64,000 bases of DNA from Aphrocallistes beatrix. Lineage: Eukaryota > Porifera > Hexactinellida > Sceptrulophora > Aphrocallistidae. The stretch lies in assembly GCA_963281255.1 (NCBI GenBank), contig OY725488.1:6049524-6113523 (forward strand), written 5' to 3'. Positions 23,301 to 35,300 of this stretch are shown piece by piece; within the stretch, counting starts at the first letter, position 1, and each line of letters opens with the position of its first letter. A model generated the notes under the pieces. That model ran no database searches. It was not told the DNA's origin and saw only the letters and a program-made list of their open reading frames with translations. The position numbers and the translations under genes were made by a program.

Positions 23301-26300
23301 AGAGAATGATCCAGGACCTGGTTGGTAATCGAAAGGAGGAGTATATGAGTCCTGTGGGATTAGCGCTTCTCTTTGATCGGGCCGGTGGCCATTTGAATGC
23401 CAACATGAGGAATGTAATTGATAGGTGGGATATAAGTACGCCTCATTGGGAAGTGTTGAGATCTCAACTCCGCAATATCTGGGATGAACTGGATGGAAGT
23501 GAAGAACCTAGTCAACAAGGCGATGATGCACTCGAATTTGAAACATTTTTCCAACGATTTTTGAAACCATACTATCCTACTATCAAGAGTAGAGACGCAA
23601 GAAAGGCATTGAAGGCTCTCGACATGGATAAAGATGGCAAGGTTGAATGGTCGGAATGTATGGTCTATGTTAAGTGGGCTATCTACGAATACCCTGGCAT
23701 CAGTGACCTGGAAGAGCTGCTCTCTGTTATGTTCAAGAAAGGACTGTTTATGGGAATGCAAGATGAGATACTCACTCCGATGAAGGACGGTAGTCCATTG
23801 GATCAGTTTTGTACATTTATTGACAAATAAAATATTTATTGCATGTATTTCAACCCCCTATGAGTGTGTATTTGTGTGTGATTAGTTTTCTGAGTGCGTA
23901 TAATCTAATAACTTAGTTGAAGACCTCTATGTTAAGCTTTCATTTTTGTTATCCGTTATGCGTGCAGTGTTTGGCACTGATTAATACGCTTTTAGGGAAC
24001 AAACCCCTCTATAACGACCACCCAATGGACTGACCATCAATAACTGTTATGTATTGGTTAATTGTAATTGTAATGCGAAAGTCGACTACGGGACTGCAAA
24101 GTTGTGGATTTGACAGTTGAGTACGTGTTTGCGAATGCATCACACAGTACTTATTTAAATTCGATCACAAAGTATCAGTACTGGTTTTCGTTTTGAGCAT
24201 TCAACCTTACTATAGACTTGATCGACATTGTGGCTATCTAACATATTGAGCTCTGACCCTCTATCAAGTCCGGATTTTGTTTGTGGGGACCCAGAAATTG
24301 CGTTATTGTACAATAATAGTTTGAATATATTGGTAGGACTATTTCTATTAACATTCTATATTAATAAAATACGTGAAAACATGTAATATCTAGAAAATGT
24401 GTTACGTACTTTTTGGAGCGTAAGAAGCGTAAGGTTTCAACCGACCCCTCACCCTTGCATCGATCCAATTCCGAAGCTACCATCTAACCCAAACAGCAAA
24501 AGCAAAAATACACAAAATAGATATTTTAAATCAAACAATGTTGATATCTCATTCGTACACTGTGCGCCCCCTGGCAATTTGTGGTGAGGTCCCTTCCTTC
24601 CGACGCGGGCAACACCCCTGTTATTGAAGGTCCTTACTCCCTAAGTATGTGGATGCCCCGTTTGCTCTGCCCTATATTGCTCCCGAATATAACACGAATA
24701 TAACAACAGCATCAATCAGATAGGTAATTAGGTATTTCGTTGTGACTGATTTATATCATTACAGTACACCACATTAAAATCCAGAAACCTGTACCAATGA
24801 TATTCTTGAACATTGCAAATTCAGATCAATAATTTTTAGTGCAGCTCCTGTAGGGGATACCCTTATGGCATGGACAGCGTACCCCGTATGTCCGTACGCG
24901 CGCTACTACGAAATCTGACAGTCCGATTTTTGCTAAAATTCGCGTGTAGGATCTCTCTATGGTGTAGATGTACACTGTCCTTTTTTCGTGAAATCATGCG
25001 AAACTGCAATTGGATCGACTGGAATATTTTGACTGGATTAGGTTCGGCTGGAATAAGATCGATTGGATTAGATCGACTAGTGGCCAGATACGTAGCAATT
25101 CAAGTTATTACGACAAATAAAAACTATGAACGAACAGCTTTTGATTTTTAATAGTATAGATATGAGGCATATATGAAGAAATCTAATGTACTAACCTAAC
25201 TAGCAAGGATTTCTAGTCAAAACTGCCACAAACCAAAATGGCCACAACCAAAATGGCCACAAATTAAAATGGCCACAAACTAAAATGGCCACAAACCAAG
25301 ACACCTTAATTAAACCATTAGAAGTGATAGCAATGTTTTAAATAAGGAAATGACAAAATGACACTCAATAGCAGACTTATTTTATTGATTAATATAGAAT
25401 AATACGTAAATAGAAGGTTTACATCTAATATTCTTTATATTTGAGGACCATTAAGCCTTGAGCAAGCGCGCAACATTTGGCTAACAGTTACTCTTCCTTG
25501 TGAATATTTATTCCATAGAGTGAAAATTGCATTCTCGTGTAAGTTAGCCTTTGGTATCTTTTCAATTTAAAAAATTCAAAAATAAATTACAAAAAGACCT
25601 ACAATTACATTGTGTCACTTTGTCACCTATTGTTTCAATTAATATTTGTCTGAGTATGTTTGCATTTTGGCATCTCTATTGTTTCAATTAAGATAAAGAT
25701 GGCTTATGGCTATTTTAGTTTGTGGCCGTTTTTGCTTGTGGCCGTTTTCGTTGTGGCCGTTTTTGCTTGTGGTCGTTTTCGTTGTGGCCGTTTTTGTTTG
25801 TGGCCGTTTTTGTTTGTGGCCGTTTTCGTTGTGGCCAATAACAAATTTGTGCGTGACTACATGGTAGGATTATGGTATCAGCATTAAGCAATAAACATAC
25901 GCGACATGATCTGGGGTCTGTTTCATTTTCATTAGCGTTAATAGAGTGGGAACTAACCTCTCCATCTGACTGACTTTCTGCTTCAACTTCTGAATCATTT
26001 ATAGATTCGTTGGAAAAGGTGAATAATCCAGTGTTTGAAATTCCGATTGAAAATTAGGACATAGGCGTTTTACATAATTTAAAGGTGTTATTTCCCCGAT
26101 CAACAACTTCCTTTGAAGGATTTCTAGAATTAAATTTCTTTGAAGAGTTGAATGTTTTCATCAGCTTGTAGAAGCGATTCTGAATCAACCTGTAGGGCAG
26201 TAAACCACTTTGGACTCATGAAACCCAAAGCAAATTCTCCATTGGCTGACTCATTAATTATGAATGCTAGATAACGTTTATATTTATGATCACTACAATC

Positions 26301-29300
26301 GTCCAATAAAGCGATTGCATCTTCAGCATCATGAGGAACATTTGGTGTATTGAGCTTTCGTCTTTTGTACATGGAACTTTCTGTTTTCAATTTCAAAACC
26401 TCGACCTTTTCGTCAGTTACAGTAGACCCTCGATTATCCGAACAGTGTGTTCGAGTACCACTCATTTTATCAAATACTTTTCAATCGAATTTGTGAAAAT
26501 AATGTGTTCGGATAACTGAAATAATGTGTTCGGATAACTGAAATGATGTGTTCGGATAACTGAAATGATGTGTTTGGATAACTGAAATAATGTGTTCGGA
26601 TAACTGAAATGCTGTGTTCGGATAACTGAAATAATGTGTTCGGATAACTGAAATAATGTTTAATAAATCAATTCCTTAAAAATGTATATTCCAAAATTGT
26701 GCGTAGCATTGTCAATTTGTTTGGCTATACATACGTGTAAGTATTAGTATTCAAATCATAATACGTTCTTTAATAACATCTAAGTTGGTACATGTGCATT
26801 TAAGAGCGTAAAATACGTATTTCGCTTATCCGAACGATTTCACTTATCCGAACACCAATCTTTGAGCTAACAAACGGAGGTGTTCGGATAACCGAGGGTG
26901 TACTGTACTTGGTCGTGGTTGTTATGTGCCTTTGTAATAGTTAGTTGATCAGCTTCTAAGCTATCGATGCACGACCTGGACAACCTTTCCTAAATTCTAC
27001 ACATTTTAAATAGCGATATCTTTCTTTGTCTTTTTCTTTAGTATATACGTAGATATGATCCACTGAAAAGACCTGAGAACCTTTCCGTTTTCCTTCCATT
27101 ATTTCATATGACATTATTGTAATATATGAACAGATAACGGATTATTTAGCAAAGTAACGGGGATTGGGAGTAAGCAATATAAATATTACAAGCGCGCTTC
27201 GCTTGCTTGCGCTTAGGAATGTATTACTAGCATATATAAATATGGTGTCAAGGTACCCATATCTATTGTTAAAATTTAGATTAGTCACCGTATGGTTGCG
27301 CAATAGGTGATATTTGCGACAAATTTGGTGATTTTCAGAGGCCGTTTAGGGGCACTTCTAAGTGTTTTTATTATAAAGTTTTTCGCATAGAACTGAGATG
27401 TGAATGGGTTAATACGAAAAGTTTGGATTTTTTTCATGGAATGTTGCTATATTCCAGTGTTGCTATGGAAACGTGTTTTGGTCAGTTGGGGTTATATCTT
27501 GAGAACCGCGATAGCTAGACATTCAAATATAATTCCATTTGATAGCTAATAGGCTATTTCCTATTAAGCGATAATATATTTTAACGTCTAAATTCAATGG
27601 TTTACGAGATATTCGACAAATTACCGAATGTGACCAATATGATAAATTGTCTAATAACTCGTAAAAAATTAAATTTAGACAAATAAATTATATTATCACT
27701 TAATAGGAAATAGTCTATTGGCTATCAAATGAATTACTTTCGAATGTTTAGCTATCGCGATTCTCAAGATATAACCCCAACTGACCAAAACACGTTCCCA
27801 TAGCAACACTGTAATGTAGCAACATTCCATGAAAAAAATCCAAATTTTTCGTATTAACCCATTCACATCTCAGTTCTATGCGAAAAACTTTATAATAAAA
27901 ACACTTAGAAGTGTCCCTAAACGGCCTCTGAAAATCACCAAATTTGTCGCAAATATCACCTATTGCGCAACCATATGGTGACTAATATAAATTTTAACAA
28001 TGGATATGGGTACCTTGGCACCATATTTATATATGCTAGTAATACATTCCTAAGCTCTTTTGTGCTTTGTTAATGATTTAAGGCAGCTCATGTATTAGTT
28101 CAACCATCTTCTAATGCATCCTTGGTCAAGTTACTCTGAGGCCTTATATTTAGTAAGCTATGACACATTCTATTAAAATTTCAGCCTTCTATCACTTAAA
28201 ATGGCTGAGTTATGGTCGAAAAACTGAAATTTCTAATTATAAAAAGATGAGAATGACGTCATAATTCCATGATGAGTCGATATTTTCGTCTGAGCTCAGA
28301 GCTTAGTGGAGCCATAGCCAAAAGACTCCCACATGCACATGCCAAAAATCAGCTTTCTGTGCCTGGCAGTTTCTTCAATCAATTCGTTACAGATATATAG
28401 ATATATATTGCAAATTTCGTTCGCTCGCTGGACCCATAAGGGCTTCTCCCTATAATAGCTACCTTAAAAGCATGTGCAATAAGAAGTTCCCACAAAGGAG
28501 AGAAACCAATTCCGAGCGAGCGAATCGAAATTTGCTTGCTTGCATATTATTCCCGAGAAATTTCTTGAAAATGTCTAATTTGTTTACTTTATAGATATAA
28601 CTAATTATTAAAACACATGAATTTTGTTCGTTTGGATTATGAATATCGTATTTGGAGAGGATTAGTTTTGAACTATGTCGCCAGCAGTGCAAGTGGTAAA
28701 GTGCGCTTGTATATCTTATATATTAAAACGCTAGGATTTTTTTGTTTTTTTGTTTTTGTGTTTGTCCGAATTGATTGAAGAATTGGCATGTCGTAGAGAT
28801 ATGAAAATTGGCATGTAGGTGTCAAATGATATGGCTACGATTAAGTTCTAAGATCTAAGCGAAATTTCCACACCTTTTCTATAAAAAATTAATGACTACA
28901 CTATCACAATAGAAATCATTGTACGACACTACAATAGATTGTCATTGTTATTAATACTTCAAAATCGAGTAACTTCAGGCGCCCGCAGGGCGACTCTGCG
29001 GACACAAAGTGTCCACAAGCCGCGCAGCGCAAGCAAGCGAAGCGCGCTTGTTAATATTAAAACCTTCAAATGGCTTGGTCCATTCTATTTATAGCATGGA
29101 CCCCGCATTTCTAAAGTTTCCCCGCCCAAAATGACTTTCGGAAATGAGTTATTTTTACACGTTATATATTCTTATATTATACATCCACTACGTATGCATA
29201 TCACAAAATTTTAAGCCTGGACTCATTTTTCTCACAAACATTGATTATTCTTGAATTTTCGTCAACTGCCAAGCCACGAATATTGTTGAACTCTCCTTTA

Positions 29301-32300
29301 ATAGTATGTATGTATTCTAACATCCAACTTAGGACGAGTATTTTGTCTTCATTTCCAATGCTAATTAGTATGTTTCCAAGTTTATCCAGAGCAAGAAACC
29401 CTTCGCTTTTCAGATTCCTTAAAATATTATTTGTATATTCTCTAAGGGCATATCTATCACTAGAGAATATCATAACCAATCCTGGAGAACAGGAGAGCAC
29501 AATATAAGCACCATGGTGACATTTTATATCCAAAGGCGCTGAAACTTTCAAGAAGTCCCTAAGGCATGGTAAATCAGCCATGATGGCTCTTACTCGATTA
29601 TTTCCCTTGTCACAGATATACAGCGTATTGTCTCTTTCCACGTCTATACCTCTAGGTTGAGAAAGACTGAATCTACGGTCTGAGTCTTCAAATTTAAAAC
29701 TAGTAACCAAAGTTCCATTTAGGGTGAATATTGAGAGCAATGCAAATGAAGATTGATTGAAAAACGGATTTTCTAGCTGCATTACGAATACTAGAGATTC
29801 TCTTATGCAAATACCCCATGGCCAACCTGAGCTCTTCGCTCCAAACTGGTTTAAATATATTAGATTTTCACTGAACACCTGAACCCTCCCATTATACGCG
29901 TCTGTTATGAAGATATTCTTTGTCACATCTTCAATTACCACAGTGGTAGGTCCGTAAAAGGAACCACTTCCAGTTCCCCATGTCCCTTGAGCTTGCTTGA
30001 CACCACTGATGTTTTGGTAATCTCTAGCTTGTAATGTATTATCCATCTTGTGCTATCATAGCTGACTGCTCCGCATTATACACAGATATAGCTGTATCCT
30101 ACGTTATTGTCATTACTTACTGTTGTGCCTACAGCTACATGTAGTAATACGAGATATTTGTCGAGATGCTTTCTATTTGTATAATAATCACTTTTCCAAT
30201 TGTTGATTTTTAATATTTTAATAGGTTGCAGAGGAACTCCTGCGGGCACGGAATCAGACTCTTGTCCTGAAGATAATGAGAAGGATAGAGCCGAGTCCCA
30301 TCGACCCACCAGATTTAGATATCCTCGATGTTTACTTGCAGACTGATGTACCTGCTAGAGGGTTTGGGATAGCGATCAAGGGAGGGAAGGACGATCCATT
30401 GATCGATGGTACATTTATTGTTTATTTTCTACATGGGAGTATTGAACCCATTTACAACAGAATATAAATACATCCCCAAAGTATCAAATTTCAAATTTTG
30501 TTGTTTTCAATCAATTAAACCCGGGAGTATGACACTTGTGTGCAGATACAGTTGTGTACAATATTTGTGGGACAGTTGTGTACAAGCATTATAAAGATAC
30601 GTAGTTGTAGACAGCCCTAATAATATCAGTGTTTCTTTAACTAGGGTACTAGAGGTACACCAGTGTAACGTAGGGTATTTGGGTACATAATTAACCGCTA
30701 CCTGTGAATATGAGTTGAATCGTGAACTGTATTTATCTACTTCTTTGGTTTCTGAACATATAATAATATGTGTTGTTTAAAAACAAAAAAACAGGTAGGA
30801 ATATTTTTTAAACTCATATTCACAGGTAGCGGTTAATTCTGTACCACAAATACCCTACGTTACACTGGTGTACCCCTAGTACCCTAGTTAGAGAACCACT
30901 GATATTATTAGGGCTGTCTACAACTACGTATCTTTCTAATTCTTGTACACAACTGTCTCTCTAATGCTTGTACACAACTGTCTCTGTACACAAGTGTCTC
31001 ACTCCGATTAAACCCAGCCTCTGCATAGTTGTGATTTTTTCCAAACGTCGGGACCACTTTCTAATACAAATTCCAATAGGAACAAACTAGTTAAATCCGC
31101 GACCTCTCAAATGTATTGAAGTCTTCCAAATTGTATATACTAACTTAATATATCATTTAACCTAAAATAAAATAAGTTAACGTGCATATAAACCTTTAAT
31201 TATACGTGTGATGAGCACATCAGTAGTAAAGGATAATTATCATCATTCAACCAGGTTTTATGAGTTCTAAGCATTACAAATCAATACACGTTTCTGAAAT
31301 GATTAATACTGGCGTCCGAGGTAACATCCACAGTAACTAGCTGTAATAAAGTTTTGATTAACATCCGTTTTTTACCAAGAACTTGGATACGAATATTCTC
31401 CTCTATTTTAACGCTTCGTGGATCGGACCGATGCGAAAACCTGGATCTCATGAAACCTGATTGGATGATGACAAACTTACGATGCTCACTACTAGATGAT
31501 ACTAGACGATAAATCGTCATTCTTTTGGAAGGTAATTTTGCATGAATATGACCACCATACCACCAAATTTTCTAAGAACTGAGTCACTGTGCCACGTTCT
31601 ATCATACGTACTGTTAGATGGTGCGTGTATGTGCATTATGAGTGCTCTGTGTTTGTTGTTTGTTGTTGTTGTTTATTTTAAATTGGGAATGCCATATTTA
31701 AGAGCAGCAGTAAATATTTTTAACTTTAGTACATGCATCTATATGGTTTACGCTTACAATCTTAGATCACGATGGAATATTCATTTCTCAAATCTCAGGA
31801 GTGGCTGCAGAGAATGGAAATCTTGATAAAGGCGATAGAATTATCAGTGCTAACGGGACTAATTTGGAGCACGTAAACAGAGCGGAGGCAACAAACACCA
31901 TAACCAGTTCTCCTCATCTCCTGCACCTGAGAGTGCATAAGCGGGCTCTGCTACAGATAACCCTGCCGATTCCCATAACTAGCTGCATAAGACAGGCACG
32001 TGTTAGTAAACAAAATAGATAAATCCGTTCGGTTTTGTCAAATAATGATATTTCAGTTTATTCCGCATTATTTTGGTCGTAATTGACCGTAATCGCATAG
32101 CAAGAGTTTAAAATATATTTGTGAAGCCGGAACAATATATTATGCATGTGTGTATCCATCAGCTTTCTGCGACTGCCGTTTTCCTCAATCAATTCGTTAC
32201 AGATAAAATATAATATAGACGGGATCTATAATTTTAAACTGGATTTTATCTATACGTACTATCCGAGGAATACTGTTTTATTCATTTTAGGTAGTTTTGA

Positions 32301-35300
32301 AGACTAGTAATGGAAATTATGGAATTTCACTGGGGGGTGATGAGGGCAAAATCTTTGTCGTCCGATTGGCTCCTGGAGGCGCAGCAGAGAGAAGTGGACA
32401 GGTATTTGTAGGTGATCAGATTATTTCTGCTGGAGACCATTCTACTCTGAATTCTACTACAGATCAAGTTAATAAGTATCTCACTAAATACTGCCACCAG
32501 GTAATTACGTATATTATTTACTAGCGAACACTTCGTGTCCGCAGAGTCCCCCTGTGGACGACTGGCATATCAAAAATTCAGAGGTACCCTATGGGCGCCT
32601 AATATTGATTGCTATCACTATCAATGAATGCAGGTTAAATTCAAAATAAAGAAAGGTGACAATGACGCTTCACCGATAATGAATGATGGGTGAGCATTTT
32701 CAGAAAAAAATTAAATTTCTAATTACAATCAACTCCGTTTTTTAATAGGGTCACATCGGTCAGAGGACATTTTGGCCCGATTAAGCGGAGAACCCTATTA
32801 ACCGAAAATATTTTGTATTAGCTTCTATGTGTGAGAGCTATTCCGGTCCTGCCAAAAGTGACCCGATTAAACAGTGACCCTAATAAGCGGAGTCGACTGT
32901 ATATACAATTTTAAAAGTTATATTTGCGAAAGTAAGCAGAGAAGTATTTAGCATTTATTGATATTTTAATAACACAAAATATAAAAAGAATTCACATATT
33001 ATAAAATTTAGAATATTTTACTTGTGGTTTAAAAGTTGTTAAAGAATACTTGGTAAAGAAAACTTCATTATCTTGTACCTGCGAATCATTCTTTTAGAGG
33101 CTTGAAAAATGATAAATAAATGTAGTGAAAAGAAAAATATAAAAACCAACATGCATATAAAACTCGGAATTAAGTTCAAGAAAATTTGATCGAGGATGTT
33201 CATTGTGTATCTATTTTGCAAATAAAAAGAATGAAAAACTTTTAAATCTACGCCAAAAGATATTATGAAACAGTCATTTTTCAATAGTGCGAATATCAGG
33301 AGAAACCCTAGTTCATATATCCCTAATATTATAACGAGCAGGAAAAACGCGAAGTATAAGATTGATCCTATTCTGTATTCTCTGCACATCTGGTCTATCT
33401 CCTTAAAAGCTCTAATATCTTCAAACCAAGCATCAAGTCGTCTGACTCTCAGTGTTCGATACAACCTTCTGGTATATTTGTAGTTCAGATACAAATGGCC
33501 GATTATTCCGATTGAACCAGATATAAGTAAAGTGATTATAAACGCTTCCAGCGAGATAATGCTAATCCAAATGATAAATATCAATGGAATAACCCATACG
33601 AGTTGGAGACCATCTCGTATTGTGAATCTAATGTTGCGCTTTACGCTGTAGGCATGACACAAGTAGAATGTCAGAGTGTGAACTAGCGATATATTTAAAA
33701 TTATTACAGATGCCCCCAATGCTATCATGGCTCTAAATATGGTGCAGTGGGATATGTTTTCAACAATTTTACTGCAATTTTCAGGTTTTAACTCACCGTT
33801 GATGTTATTAGCGATTACGATAGCAGCAGGTATTATTAGATAAGGAAACATCTCGAAAGCTGAAATTAACGTAACGAATATAGACTTTATATAGTCGACT
33901 CGCGAATTTCTCCATTCTTCCAAACACCTTTGGTCCGTTTGCTTTGTTAAAAAATGTAATTTCTTGTTCAAAATATTGATCCGATTCAAATAGTATATAA
34001 ACGACAAGAAAGCTAAAATGATACAGCCAATCGCCGCGATTATAGTCACCAAGTAAAAGAGGTATGTCGGTATATACACAGGATGATTCGTAAGATGCTC
34101 CTTAGGAAATGAAAATCCCATTGAAAAAAAAAAGAATTCTTAAGTTGACTGTATCTGATTCACTCTAGGTATAAGACTATTATGTATTATATACATGCTA
34201 CTGCTATATTGAAAGCTTTTGATTTGTTTTTGGAGATAAATCCCCAAAGATTTGCATACTGTAAATTGTATGTGTTGTTGTATGATTCAAGTATTTTTAT
34301 CCCTTAATCTAGTTTGAATTATTCACAGGGACAATTAATATAGGATTTTTTACAATTATGATTACTAGTATTACGAGATAATTTTGTTTCGGTTTTATGC
34401 ACATTTAGATCACTCTTAAGCTGACGCATGCCCAGAAACTGTTCCAGAGTTTGATCGAAGAGGGTCGTATTGCCAATATTCCACTTTCCCCTACGAAGGA
34501 ACGCATTTGTAATCAATCTTATTTCCGAGTCAACTTTGACTACAACCCAAAACTTGATAAAGAGTGAGTTAGAGCCTTAAAACCCACGCTTACCTAGAAG
34601 TGTTGTTGTTGGGTCATTCCGGTATAAGCCATTTTGGGCGGGGAAACCATGAAAATTTGGGGTCTTTTCTATAAATAGAAAAAAACAAGGCATCTCTTCT
34701 CGAAGCGTCTAACATCATAAATTTACTAAATGGTTATTTGTATATACGGTACTTATGGTATTCAGGTCTCTACCATGCTTATAATGCATTGAACTCAGGA
34801 TTGGATCTAGCCCCAGATCTCAGGGGTACATTCCTGTCCCCGGTTGAGCCTGTTACCCAGGATTAACTAATCACAACGTACAACAATGCGAATTGCTATA
34901 AGGTGAAAGCGATTTTGTATTATTTTTAATTAGGCGTCCTGATGTGGGACTAGAAGTGAGAAATGGAACAATAGTTAGGATAGACGAATATCAAGAAGAA
35001 AAAGAAATCAGGTACCAGTCCAAAAACAAAATTAATCGTGGATCAATCTCTTAATTAAGCTATTTTATTTATTTTCAGATGGTGGTCAGCCCTCCTGGTA
35101 GAAGGTGAAAACGAACGTGTTCAAGGTTGTATCCCTACTCTGCTCACAATGCGTCAAGGAAAATATCCTGGAGTTACTATTCCCAAGTCGAAGCAACAGA
35201 GTAGAAGGAGTGCAGTATTTTTTAGGAGTAGGAACAAAACTAAAAAGATTTGGCAGAAACATGACTTTTATGTCCGAGTAAGTATTTCACTTGTCACATT

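Noticed and set aside
26130-26465. A 111-codon reverse frame read as one gene
   Set aside because: Its first 15 codons are the end of a pogo-like MITE; the rest continues the interrupted FLYWCH/MULE remnant.
31281-31520. Reverse 79-codon frame in dlg intron 3
   Set aside because: No homology recognised, low-information composition, and no splice or promoter support.
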